DNA from: Fimbriimonadales bacterium
Lineage (GTDB): Bacteria; Armatimonadota; Fimbriimonadia; Fimbriimonadales; ATM1
DNA length: 64,000 nucleotides
Direction of reading: 5' to 3'
NCBI GenBank assembly: GCA_026129745.1
Contig: JAHCHL010000002.1
Coordinates: forward strand, 1-64,000
Below, piece by piece: positions 17,146-25,862 of the stretch. Below the pieces are notes generated by a model. The model worked only from the letters and a program-made list of their open reading frames with translations. It was not told where the DNA came from and did not search any database. The translations under genes and the position numbers were made by a program. The first letter of the stretch is position 1, and every line of letters starts with the position of its first letter.

Positions 17146-18369
17146 ATGAGCGGACCAATCAGCAAGCAAGAGATGGATCGATATCTATCGAAGCAAATGG
17201 GGCCAGACGAGCTTCGGGAATTCAGTCGTCGCCTTGCCGAGTTTGGGACCTCGGATCCAGCGAAGGAAGCAAGTGGCATTGCGTCGCGCTTCGCAATCGA
17301 AGAGGAGCCTGTACCTTACGAGATGATCCGGGCTTATGTACTCGGCGAACTTGATTCGGAAGAGGCTAAGTACGTTGACGAGGTACGTGCGCTCGACCCA
17401 GACACGGACGATGCGATCCGTGCGTTCGAATCAGCGCAGCGCGAAGTTGCTGCAAGCCTTTCGATGTCGCCGGCCAAGTCCGAAGCTACACCTAAGCCCA
17501 AGCGTTCGTGGTTAGGTTTCTTTACGATGTCGGGGGGGTGGGCACTCGCAGGCGCGTCCGCCGTTTTCATGTTCGTCGCATTGCCGAAGCTCACTGATGA
17601 GCGAAGCGAACTGACGCAGGAAGTTGAGAGGCTGGAACAAAGAATCAAGGACATCGGTGCTCCGGTTCTGCCCTCTACGCCTTCCGCTGTCTATGAATCC
17701 ATTCTAAGCGGTGGAATCGCTGTCGGTGCGCCGACGCTGCAGAACGGTGACGAAATTCGAGCAACGATCCTTGGTGCATTCCCAGGCAATTCGTTCTATG
17801 CGAGCCTCGATGGAATTACGGTTTTTGGAAGCCCGGTATCTGAGAGACTGCGTCGATTTGTCTTGCGCGGAAGCCCTGAGTACAATGAGTCCTACTCCAA
17901 GTTTCTTGAAACTTTCAGCGATCGTTCTGAAGTTCTCGAAACGCTCGATCGGACGTTCATTCTCGACTCTACGCCACTTCGGTTTCGTTGGCGAGAGATC
18001 GAAGGCGCGAAGGAGTATGCAGTCGTCGTTCGACGAAGCGGAAGAGTTGTTGCTGAGGATTCGGGCATCGAAGTTGGCGCGTGGAACCTTGTAGCGCAGG
18101 CCCCGGGCGAATACGAGTGGGAGCTGCGCGTCGCGATGTCGGATGGTTCGACGCAGTCGCATATTGGTCGGTTTCGTGTGACCGACTCAGTTGCCGCAAT
18201 GAGGTTGATTCGAGAGCTGCTGGGTTCGAATGACCCGCTGTCGAAGGCAGTCCTTCTCGCGGAAGAGGGCTATCGAGACGACGCGCTGTTCGTTCTCTCG
18301 GGGCTCGGGGGGGCGGAATCGCCTTCGCCGCTCGTGCGAGAGGTTTACCGCTCGATCGTTGGGCTGTAA
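17146..18369 (+). CDS. membrane-anchored anti-sigma-factor-like protein
   Basis: The 407-residue product starts at the ATG at 17146, six bases after a strong AAAGGAGGT. The cytoplasmic N-terminus (~1-115) contains EMIRAYVLGELDSEEA, the helical pattern of anti-sigma N-termini but without the zinc HxxxCxxC motif. One transmembrane segment follows at about 128-148 (GGWALAGASAVFMFVALP), then a short coiled coil (LTQEVERLEQRIKD). The ~240-residue outer part contains a fibronectin-like unit (LRFRWREIEGAKEYAVVV) and a helical tail with a TPR-like end. Position behind the sigma-like gene and topology support an anti-sigma role (inference). The outer portion is a candidate target of the secreted caspase/CHAT proteases. 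Confidence 0.6.
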   Translation: MSGPISKQEMDRYLSKQMGPDELREFSRRLAEFGTSDPAKEASGIASRFAIEEEPVPYEMIRAYVLGELDSEEAKYVDEVRALDPDTDDAIRAFESAQREVAASLSMSPAKSEATPKPKRSWLGFFTMSGGWALAGASAVFMFVALPKLTDERSELTQEVERLEQRIKDIGAPVLPSTPSAVYESILSGGIAVGAPTLQNGDEIRATILGAFPGNSFYASLDGITVFGSPVSERLRRFVLRGSPEYNESYSKFLETFSDRSEVLETLDRTFILDSTPLRFRWREIEGAKEYAVVVRRSGRVVAEDSGIEVGAWNLVAQAPGEYEWELRVAMSDGSTQSHIGRFRVTDSVAAMRLIRELLGSNDPLSKAVLLAEEGYRDDALFVLSGLGGAESPSPLVREVYRSIVGL

Positions 18370-18548
18370 GCGGTTTTTCGGTTTGGTGTAACTCTTTTGC
18401 GCCCTGGTCGTAGATACTGATAGGTGAGGTTCCTCGGCCGCGGACAGAGGCGTAGCTGCCGAGCGAGGTTCCATCTCAGAACAAATCCTGATAGAATGTT
18501 TCAGGGTAATCGCCAGTTGGTCCGGTGAGTAAGCCATGAGGTGAAACC

Positions 18549-20750
18549 ATGATGTTAGCCACGATCGCGTTGTCAATGGCGCTGTTGGAAGCGCCGAGTT
18601 TCACTCTGGGCCTTCACGAGTGGACTCAGAATCCGCCTGCGCAGGAGCAGCAGAAGAAAGAGCCTCAAAAGCCCCACCCGGAAGTGCAGGCGTTGCTGGA
18701 CAAGATGCGCGCAGATTCAACGCCATCGGATGAAAAGTCTAGGCTGCTTCTGGCGGCATACCGCAAGGCAATAGAATTGGGTGACCTTCCAGGCCAAGCC
18801 TATGTTCTGATGATGTTTGGCAATCTTGCACTGTTGCTAGATAACCAAGTCGACGGAATGTCACTTTTCGAAGATGCACTAAGGATGTATCGGTTAATCA
18901 ATGACGTCGAAGGAGAAGCGAATGCCCTCGGGTTTATCGGCTTGCTCCATTGGGAACGCTCAGACGAAGGCAAAGCCCTGGAGTACTTCGAGATGGCCCT
19001 CCCGCTCCTTCGTGATGCAGAGGACGTCGCAGCAGAGGCCGACATCTTGACCGCAATTGGTCTTATCTATGCCGACCTCGGCAATCAACAACAAGCAATC
19101 TGGCAACTAAAGCAAGCTGTGAACGCTCTACAATCGTTACGCGAAAAGAGCGTGGGGCTCGACTCGATGCTGACACAGAAGTTCGCCGAAAAATACCAAA
19201 GCAGGTACCAACTTCTAGCAATGCTGCTAACCGAAGAAGGCAGGATCCTCGAAGCCCAACAGGTGCTCAACCTACTCAAGGACGACGAGCTCTACCAATA
19301 CATCCGCCGCACCGAAGAGTCACTTCGTGAAAAGAGAGTGGATTACACACCCGCTGAAGAAAAGTGGTCAGCCGAATACGAGGAGATTTCAAAGGGAATC
19401 ACGGCAATCGGAAAAGAAGCGAGAGAGCTCTTGCAAATCAAGGAACGATCGCCGGAGCAACAAAGCAAACTCGATGAGCTCAATGCGAAACTAGAAGCCG
19501 CGAACGCGAAGTTCCAAGAGTTCTTGGATCGTGTCGTCGCAGAATCATCGAACCTCGACTCGAAGACCAATCGGCTCGAAAAAGTGAGGGAAGCAGAAGC
19601 GCTCGCATCAACGCTCGCGCGCATGCCGGAAGGCACGGTTGCGGTATGGACCGCGATTTCAGAAAAGAGCCTCACGCTCATCGTTGTCACACCGAACGCT
19701 TCGGTGGGTAGGCGGGTTGAAATCGACATCGCCGAGTTTCAGAAAAAGCTGCTCGCGTTTCGCCAAGCGCTCTCGAGCGATCGATTCGATCCAAGACCGA
19801 TTGGAAAGGAAATTTACGATCTGCTGGTGAAGCCGATCCAGGAGGATCTGATCGGAGCGAATGCAAAGACGATCATGTGGTCGCTCGACGGGTCGCTTCG
19901 CTATATTCCCATCGCCGCGCTTTGGGACGGAGAGCGATACATGATCGAGAAGTATGGCAACGTGATCTTCACAGCGGCGGCGATGTCGCGCCTCGAACGC
20001 GATCCGTTGCAGAGTTGGACTGGTGTGGCTCTTGGACTCACCAAAGAGGTCGATGTCGAAGATCCGGTCATTCCTGGGCGAAAGATTCGATTCGTTGCGC
20101 TTCCGGGAGTTGAATTCGAACTCAGTTCAGTCAAAGGCTCGATGCCTGGGACCGATGCGTTGCTCGATGACAAGTTCACGATTGACGAATTGAAAAGGCG
20201 GCTAACGATGAATCCGCGTGTATTGCACATCGCGAGCCACTTTTCGTTCAACCCCGGGGATGAGACTCGGTCGTTTCTTGTAACAGGCGACGGCAAAGCG
20301 TGGACGGTTGCTGAGGTGCGGTCTTTGCCGACTGGCGCATTAGAAAGCGTCGCAGTATTGGCGCTCTCTGCGTGCGATACGGCGCTGGGTCTCGGCGCTG
20401 ACGGATCAGAGGTCGAGGGCTTTGCGGCTTGGATGCAGAAGAAAGGCGCGGAGTCTGTGCTTGCGACGCTGTGGCCGGTTGCGGATCCGACGACTGCTGC
20501 CGTGATGTCGGAGTTCTATCGGCTAAAGATTTCGAATCCGACTTGGACGAAGCTGCAGGCTTTGCACGAGGCGCAGATGGGTTTGCTGTTGGGAAGACTT
20601 GAAGTCGAAGGTGCGGAAGTCAAGAGAATGGAGCCAGCGGGAAAGCCACCTGAGGGCCTTGAGTTGCCGGTTTTCGTTGCACCGAAGAACGCGCCGTTTT
20701 CGCATCCTTACTATTGGGCACCGTTTATTTTGGCTGGGAATTGGAGGTAG
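18549..20750 (+). CDS. TPR-CHAT domain protease, short-sensor copy
   Basis: A 733-residue protein. A weak hydrophobic N-terminus lacking basic residues may act as a signal. A Gln/Lys/Pro-rich linker (EQQKKEPQKPHP) follows, then about three TPR repeats of 40 residues (~75-195), a coiled-coil linker (~225-340) and a CHAT domain at the end. The predicted dyad is His564 in HIASHF and Cys609 in LSACDTA, with the typical SVLATLWPVADPTTA stretch. CHAT proteins are caspase-fold peptidases, separase-like, exemplified by the TPR-CHAT protease of type III-E CRISPR. From residue 228 on, the protein is identical to the downstream copy. Starts at the tandem ATG after AGGTGAAACC. It follows the anti-sigma-like gene by 180 bp. 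Confidence 0.88.
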   Translation: MMLATIALSMALLEAPSFTLGLHEWTQNPPAQEQQKKEPQKPHPEVQALLDKMRADSTPSDEKSRLLLAAYRKAIELGDLPGQAYVLMMFGNLALLLDNQVDGMSLFEDALRMYRLINDVEGEANALGFIGLLHWERSDEGKALEYFEMALPLLRDAEDVAAEADILTAIGLIYADLGNQQQAIWQLKQAVNALQSLREKSVGLDSMLTQKFAEKYQSRYQLLAMLLTEEGRILEAQQVLNLLKDDELYQYIRRTEESLREKRVDYTPAEEKWSAEYEEISKGITAIGKEARELLQIKERSPEQQSKLDELNAKLEAANAKFQEFLDRVVAESSNLDSKTNRLEKVREAEALASTLARMPEGTVAVWTAISEKSLTLIVVTPNASVGRRVEIDIAEFQKKLLAFRQALSSDRFDPRPIGKEIYDLLVKPIQEDLIGANAKTIMWSLDGSLRYIPIAALWDGERYMIEKYGNVIFTAAAMSRLERDPLQSWTGVALGLTKEVDVEDPVIPGRKIRFVALPGVEFELSSVKGSMPGTDALLDDKFTIDELKRRLTMNPRVLHIASHFSFNPGDETRSFLVTGDGKAWTVAEVRSLPTGALESVAVLALSACDTALGLGADGSEVEGFAAWMQKKGAESVLATLWPVADPTTAAVMSEFYRLKISNPTWTKLQALHEAQMGLLLGRLEVEGAEVKRMEPAGKPPEGLELPVFVAPKNAPFSHPYYWAPFILAGNWR
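19230..20750 (+). repeat. 1,521-bp direct repeat, CHAT module copy A
   Basis: This segment and 21917-23437 align without gaps at an offset of 2,687 bp. I count 11 differences, each at a third codon position or in the stop codon (TAG/TAA), so the encoded CHAT halves are identical. Homology also shows at the gene starts (ATGATGTTAGCCACGATCGC in both), pointing to a whole-gene duplication whose 3' part was later homogenised. Confidence 0.95.
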
Positions 20751-20758
20751 GCACGACC

Positions 20759-23437
20759 ATGATGTTAGCCACGATCGCTTTATCTTTGACGCTGTTGGAA
20801 GCGCCGAGTTTGAGTTTGGGGTTTGCCGCTTATGTACAAAGCCCGCCTGTGCAGGAGCAGCAAAAGAAAGAGCCGCAGAAGCCGCACCCGGAGGTGCAGG
20901 CGCTCTTGGATCGGGCGATTGCTCGCGAGAACACCTGGAAAGAAACACTTGAACTCGCGCTTCATGCGTTCGCTAAGGCAATAGAGATAGGGGACGTCCC
21001 AGGGCAAGCCCTGTCTCTGCTTTGGGTCGGAAGATCGCTGGATGGCCTCGGCGAGAATCGCAAGGCGCTGGAATACTACGAGCGGGCACTCCCTCTTTTG
21101 AGGAACGCGGAGGACACCCATCGCGAGGCGACGACCTTGAACAATATTGGATCGATCTATTTCGATCTCGGCGAAGCGCACAAGGCGCTTGAGTACTACA
21201 ACCTTGCACTCCCGGTTAGGAGAAAGGCGCAGGACATCCGAGGCGAGGCGACGACTCTAAGCAATATTGGATCGGTCTACTCCTATCTCGGCGATTTGCG
21301 CAAGGCATTGGAATACTACGAGCAAGCGTTTCTACTTGACACGAGAGAAGACATCTGGGGAGCGGCGACGACCTTGAACAACATAGGAGCGGCCTACTAT
21401 GGCCTCGGCGAAAAGCGCGAGGCGCTGGAATACTTTGAGCTGGCCCTCCTGCTTTGGAGGAAGGCAGAGAACATCCGTGGTGAGTCGGGGACCTTGTACA
21501 ACATCGGATCAGTCTATTACTACCTCGGTGAAGTGCGCAAGGCGCTGGAGTACTACGAGCAGGCGCTCCCACTTATGAGGAAGGCGGAGTACATCCGAGG
21601 CGAGGCGGCCACATTGAACGGTATCGGTTTGGCCTACTCCAGCCTCGGGGAGAAGCGCAAGGCGCTGGAATACTACGAGCAGGCGCTCCCGCTCCGGAGG
21701 GGGGCAGAGGACATCCGAGGCGAGGCTACGACCTTAAACAACATCGGATTGGTCTATTCCTACCTTGGGATTCATCAGCAAGCAATCTGGCGGCTTAAGC
21801 AGTCGGTCAACTTATTGCAATCTTTGCGGGCACAGACGCACGGACTCGATCCATCGCTCCAGCAGTCTTTCACCGAATCGGTTAAACACACGTACCAAAT
21901 CCTTGCGGATATTCTTACCGAAGAAGGCAGGATCCTCGAAGCCCAACAGGTGCTCAACCTACTCAAGGACGACGAGCTCTACCAATACATCCGCCGCACC
22001 GAAGAGTCGCTTCGTGAAAAGAGGGTGGATTACACACCCGCTGAAGAAAAGTGGTCAGCCGAATACGAGGAGATTTCAAAGGGAATCACGGCAATCGGAA
22101 AAGAAGCGAGAGAGCTCTTGCAAATCAAGGAACGATCGCCGGAGCAACAAAGCAAACTCGATGAGCTCAATGCGAAACTAGAAGCCGCGAACGCGAAGTT
22201 CCAAGAGTTCTTGGATCGTGTCGTCGCAGAATCATCGAACCTCGACTCGAAGACCAATCGGCTCGAAAAAGTGAGGGAAGCAGAAGCGCTCGCATCAACG
22301 CTCGCGCGCATGCCGGAAGGCACGGTTGCGGTATGGACCGCGATTTCAGAAAAGAGCCTCACGCTCATCGTTGTCACACCGAACGCTTCGGTGGGTAGGC
22401 GGGTTGAAATCGACATCGCCGAGTTTCAGAAAAAGCTGCTCGCGTTTCGCCAAGCGCTCTCGAGCGATCGATTCGATCCAAGACCGATTGGAAAGGAAAT
22501 TTACGATCTGCTGGTGAAGCCGATCCAGGAGGATCTGATCGGAGCGAATGCAAAGACGATCATGTGGTCGCTCGACGGGTCGCTTCGCTATATTCCCATC
22601 GCCGCGCTTTGGGACGGAGAGCGATACATGATCGAGAAGTATGGCAACGTGATCTTCACAGCGGCGGCGATGTCGCGCCTCGAACGCGATCCGTTGCAGA
22701 GTTGGACTGGTGTGGCTCTTGGACTCACCAAAGAGGTCGATGTCGAAGATCCGGTGATTCCTGGACGAAAGATTCGATTCGTTGCACTTCCGGGAGTTGA
22801 ATTCGAACTCAGTTCAGTCAAAGGCTCGATGCCTGGGACCGATGCGTTGCTCGATGACAAGTTCACTATTGACGAATTGAAAAGGCGGCTAACGATGAAT
22901 CCGCGTGTATTGCACATCGCGAGCCACTTTTCGTTCAACCCCGGGGATGAGACTCGGTCGTTTCTTGTAACAGGCGACGGCAAAGCGTGGACGGTTGCGG
23001 AGGTGCGGTCTTTGCCGACTGGCGCATTAGAAAGCGTCGCAGTATTGGCGCTCTCTGCGTGCGATACGGCGCTGGGTCTCGGCGCTGACGGATCAGAGGT
23101 CGAGGGCTTTGCGGCTTGGATGCAGAAGAAAGGTGCGGAGTCTGTGCTTGCGACGCTGTGGCCGGTTGCGGATCCGACGACTGCTGCCGTGATGTCGGAG
23201 TTCTATCGGCTAAAGATTTCGAATCCGACTTGGACGAAGCTGCAGGCTTTGCACGAGGCGCAGATGGGTTTGCTGTTGGGAAGACTTGAAGTCGAAGGTG
23301 CGGAAGTCAAGAGAATGGAGCCAGCGGGAAAGCCACCTGAGGGCCTTGAGTTGCCGGTTTTCGTTGCACCGAAGAACGCGCCGTTTTCGCATCCTTACTA
23401 TTGGGCACCGTTTATCTTAGCTGGGAATTGGAGGTAA
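20759..23437 (+). CDS. TPR-CHAT domain protease, long-sensor copy
   Basis: An 892-residue protein from the ATG at 20759, eight bases after the stop of the first CHAT gene. GGAGGT overlaps that stop and serves as ribosome site, so the two are probably translationally coupled. The N-terminus mirrors the first copy (hydrophobic start, EQQKKEPQKPHP linker). It then carries seven 40-residue TPR units (~80-370) with the consensus ATTLNNIGxxYxxLGExxKALEYYEQAL, a coiled-coil linker, and a CHAT domain identical to the upstream copy with His723 and Cys768. The sensor is longer and different while the protease is the same, suggesting two inputs to one proteolytic output. Confidence 0.9.
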   Translation: MMLATIALSLTLLEAPSLSLGFAAYVQSPPVQEQQKKEPQKPHPEVQALLDRAIARENTWKETLELALHAFAKAIEIGDVPGQALSLLWVGRSLDGLGENRKALEYYERALPLLRNAEDTHREATTLNNIGSIYFDLGEAHKALEYYNLALPVRRKAQDIRGEATTLSNIGSVYSYLGDLRKALEYYEQAFLLDTREDIWGAATTLNNIGAAYYGLGEKREALEYFELALLLWRKAENIRGESGTLYNIGSVYYYLGEVRKALEYYEQALPLMRKAEYIRGEAATLNGIGLAYSSLGEKRKALEYYEQALPLRRGAEDIRGEATTLNNIGLVYSYLGIHQQAIWRLKQSVNLLQSLRAQTHGLDPSLQQSFTESVKHTYQILADILTEEGRILEAQQVLNLLKDDELYQYIRRTEESLREKRVDYTPAEEKWSAEYEEISKGITAIGKEARELLQIKERSPEQQSKLDELNAKLEAANAKFQEFLDRVVAESSNLDSKTNRLEKVREAEALASTLARMPEGTVAVWTAISEKSLTLIVVTPNASVGRRVEIDIAEFQKKLLAFRQALSSDRFDPRPIGKEIYDLLVKPIQEDLIGANAKTIMWSLDGSLRYIPIAALWDGERYMIEKYGNVIFTAAAMSRLERDPLQSWTGVALGLTKEVDVEDPVIPGRKIRFVALPGVEFELSSVKGSMPGTDALLDDKFTIDELKRRLTMNPRVLHIASHFSFNPGDETRSFLVTGDGKAWTVAEVRSLPTGALESVAVLALSACDTALGLGADGSEVEGFAAWMQKKGAESVLATLWPVADPTTAAVMSEFYRLKISNPTWTKLQALHEAQMGLLLGRLEVEGAEVKRMEPAGKPPEGLELPVFVAPKNAPFSHPYYWAPFILAGNWR
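21000..21840 (+). repeat. tandem 120-bp repeats encoding TPR units
   Basis: Seven tandem units with a period of 120 bp (one of 117) encode the TPR helices of the second CHAT protein. Conserved stretches such as AAGGCGCTGGAATACTACGAG and GAGGCGACGACCTTGAACAA recur, and unit copies are visibly similar at the DNA level. That indicates repeat amplification after the gene duplication, since the upstream paralogue has only about three units. Confidence 0.85.
21917..23437 (+). repeat. 1,521-bp direct repeat, CHAT module copy B
   Basis: Partner of the repeat at 19230-20750. The boundary at 21917 is sharp: to its left the coding sequences of the two genes share only scattered matches. A run of over 700 bp without any difference spans the coiled coil and the start of the CHAT domain. 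Confidence 0.95.
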
Positions 23438-23491
23438 TCCGAGGTTTTTCTTTGCGCACGATTTGAGTGCTTACTTTCTTTACGAGTTTGG

Positions 23492-24151
23492 TCACTCTTT
23501 GCGTTGGCCGTAGTGGTTTTGGTAGCGGTTCCACCATTTTTGCGCTTCGGTTGGTGGGATTTCGATCGGATGTCCGATTAGCAATGCGAGGAAGATTGTT
23601 TTAGCTGCATCTTCGACCATTGCGGCGGCTTTCAGCGCGGATGCCGGTGAGTCGCCCCATGCGAAGACGCCGTGGTTCGCGAGGAGGATCGCCGGCCCTT
23701 TGCTTTTGTTTTCGATGATCGATCGGCCGATATGGTTGCCTTCATTGTCGGCGTAGGGCGCACACGGGATGGCGTCGCCGAATTCGTCCGCGATCGATGT
23801 AAGCACCAGCGGGATCGGCTTGTGGCATGCGGCGAATGCCGTCGCATAATTCGAGTGTGTGTGGACGATTCCGCAAACACCATGCAAATTGCGGTAGAGG
23901 TAAAGGTGGTGCGGGAGGTCGACGCTGGGTTTGCGTTCGCTGCCTTGCGGTTCGCCGGTGTCGATGTCGACTGCGACGAGGTCTTGTGGGGTGAGGGCAT
24001 CATAGTCCATTCCACTCGGTTTGATGAGGACGGTTTTTGATTCTGGGTCGTAACCGCTCGCGTTGCCGGAGTGCATTGTCACCAAGCCGAGTTTCGGCAA
24101 CTGGACGTTCGCTTTCCAGACTTGTTCACGAAGTTCTTGCAGTCTCATCAC
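23492..24151 (-). CDS. araD: L-ribulose-5-phosphate 4-epimerase
   Basis: This 219-residue class II aldolase-family protein interconverts L-ribulose 5-phosphate and D-xylulose 5-phosphate in arabinose use. Zinc ligands are visible as HTH in GIVHTHSNYAT and the later His in LLANHGVFAWG. The catalytic Asp region is SVDLPHHLYLY, like SSDTPTHL in the E. coli enzyme (231 residues). The family motif near the N-terminus is SGNASGYD. It begins at a GTG (24151) or ATG (24148) immediately after the araB stop, so the two are translationally coupled. No araA isomerase gene is in this window. Confidence 0.9.
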   Translation of the reverse strand: MMRLQELREQVWKANVQLPKLGLVTMHSGNASGYDPESKTVLIKPSGMDYDALTPQDLVAVDIDTGEPQGSERKPSVDLPHHLYLYRNLHGVCGIVHTHSNYATAFAACHKPIPLVLTSIADEFGDAIPCAPYADNEGNHIGRSIIENKSKGPAILLANHGVFAWGDSPASALKAAAMVEDAAKTIFLALLIGHPIEIPPTEAQKWWNRYQNHYGQRKE

Positions 24152-25798
24152 TTATGCGTTGATTACGGACTTTCTGATCGAGATCAGCTGTTTCATCAAT
24201 CCGGACAGATCGCTTTGAGTTCCGTGGACACCGAATGCGTCGTGAAGGTCTCGATACAGGGCATAGATTTGAAGGTAGGTTCTGTTTGCTTCTGAGTTTG
24301 GTTTGTAAACCGTTTCTTTGAAAGCGGTCATCGACTTTTGCGCCGATGCGACGTCTTTGTGCGTTCCTCCTGCGACTGCCCCGCAGATCGCAGCGCCGAG
24401 GGCGCACGTTTGCGCGGACTTGCTGATGTGAATCGGGCGATTGAGGATGTCCGCATAGATCTGCATGACGAATGCGCTTTTGTCTGCGATGCCGCCGCAG
24501 CAAACGATTCGTTCAATTGGAACTCCATACTCTTCGAGTCTTTCAATGATTCTGAGCGCACCAAACGCGGTCGCTTCTACGAGCGCGCGGTAGATTTCTG
24601 CGGCAGTCGTGTGGAGCGTTTGCCCAAGGATGAGTCCTGTGAGCGCCTGGTCGACGAGAATCGTTCGATTGCCGTTGTTCCAATCGAGTGCGAGCAGCCC
24701 CGTTTCGCCAGGTTTCAGTTTCGACGCTTCTGCTTGCAAGCGTTCGTGATCACCATCTGCGAGCTTTGTCGCGCCCCAGTTGAAGAGATCGCCGACTGCA
24801 GATTGGCCGGCTTCGAGTCCGAGCATGTTTGGGAGCACCGATTCCTCCGCGATGCCGCATAGGCCTGGAATGTCTGGGATCGTTCCGTCGTTCGGCGCGA
24901 CCATGATGTCGCACGTGCTCGTGCCCATAATTTTGACGAGCATTCCTTGCTCGATTCCGGATCCGACCGCGCCGAGGTGCGCATCGAATGCTCCAACAGA
25001 AACCGGCGTTCCTGCTTTCAGATTCAGTTTGTTTGCGACTACTTCCGATAACGTACCAGCGCATTTGTCTGCGCTGTAGACACGTTCGTAGAGCTTGTCT
25101 CTCATGCTTGCAAGCGTTGGTGAGAGCATGCTGAGAAACTCTTTGGATGGCAGGCCGTTCCAGGATGAATGGTACATCGCTTTGTGCCCTGCAGCACACG
25201 CGCTTCTTTTGACTTCCTTCGGCGATTTCGCTCCAGTTAGGTAAGCAGGGATGTAATCGCAAAGCTCCATCCAGGAGTCTGCTGCTTGAAGCACACGCGG
25301 ATCGGTTCGCTCGCACTTGAGCATCTTCGCCCAGAACCATTCGCTCGAATAGGCTCCTCCGCATTTGGCGAGATACGGTTCTGCTTTTGCCTTTTCGGTT
25401 ATTTCGTTCGCTTCTTCGATCGAGGTGTGGTCTTTCCAAAGCCAGGCTTGTGCTGATGGGTTGTCTCGCCACTCGCTCTGCAACGCCAAAGGCATGCAAT
25501 TCGAGTCGACGGGCATGGGTGTTGAGCCTGTTGTGTCGACGCCGATGCCGACAATTTCTTGTGGCGAGACCTGAGGCGAGGATTCGAGCGCTTGGTGAAT
25601 GGACTTTTCAAGTCCTTCGATGTAATCTCCTGGATGCTGTCTGGCGAGATGCGGGTCTTTGGGGTCGATGATGACGCCGTGCTCACCGGACGCGTAATCG
25701 ACGACTGCGGTGCCGATTTCTTCGCCCGATTCAGCATCGACGATGAGCGCGCGAACGCTGTTCGTTCCGAAGTCGAGTCCGATCGAGTACTTGCTCAT
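24152..25798 (-). CDS. araB: ribulokinase
   Basis: A 548-residue FGGY-family kinase that phosphorylates L-ribulose with ATP. The phosphate-1 motif is GLDFGTNSVRALIVD at the N-terminus; ribulokinase-type features include SEWRDNPSAQAWLWKDH and the late sugar-kinase stretch CCGGIADKSAFVMQIYADIL. Length matches AraB (about 560). An AAGGAG site precedes the ATG. It lies 64 bp after dapB on the same strand and directly before araD. Confidence 0.92.
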   Translation of the reverse strand: MSKYSIGLDFGTNSVRALIVDAESGEEIGTAVVDYASGEHGVIIDPKDPHLARQHPGDYIEGLEKSIHQALESSPQVSPQEIVGIGVDTTGSTPMPVDSNCMPLALQSEWRDNPSAQAWLWKDHTSIEEANEITEKAKAEPYLAKCGGAYSSEWFWAKMLKCERTDPRVLQAADSWMELCDYIPAYLTGAKSPKEVKRSACAAGHKAMYHSSWNGLPSKEFLSMLSPTLASMRDKLYERVYSADKCAGTLSEVVANKLNLKAGTPVSVGAFDAHLGAVGSGIEQGMLVKIMGTSTCDIMVAPNDGTIPDIPGLCGIAEESVLPNMLGLEAGQSAVGDLFNWGATKLADGDHERLQAEASKLKPGETGLLALDWNNGNRTILVDQALTGLILGQTLHTTAAEIYRALVEATAFGALRIIERLEEYGVPIERIVCCGGIADKSAFVMQIYADILNRPIHISKSAQTCALGAAICGAVAGGTHKDVASAQKSMTAFKETVYKPNSEANRTYLQIYALYRDLHDAFGVHGTQSDLSGLMKQLISIRKSVINA

Positions 25799-25862
25799 TG
25801 AAATGCTCTCCTTCGTTTTGGCTGCGGAGCGGAGTTGAAGTTGTCGTTCGAGCGGCGCGCTT

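Noticed and set aside
18370-18548. Possible promoter or small RNA in the 179-bp gap before the first CHAT gene
   Set aside because: I could not find a convincing -35/-10 pair or a stable hairpin; only the ribosome site before 18549 is clear.
21000-21840. Regular repeats that could suggest a CRISPR array
   Set aside because: Period is 120 bp with no short repeat/spacer structure, and the repeats encode TPR helices in a continuous frame.
19230-23437. Insertion sequence explanation for the 1.5-kb direct repeat
   Set aside because: No transposase, no terminal inverted repeats and no target duplications; the repeat ends coincide with the coding module and the stop codon.
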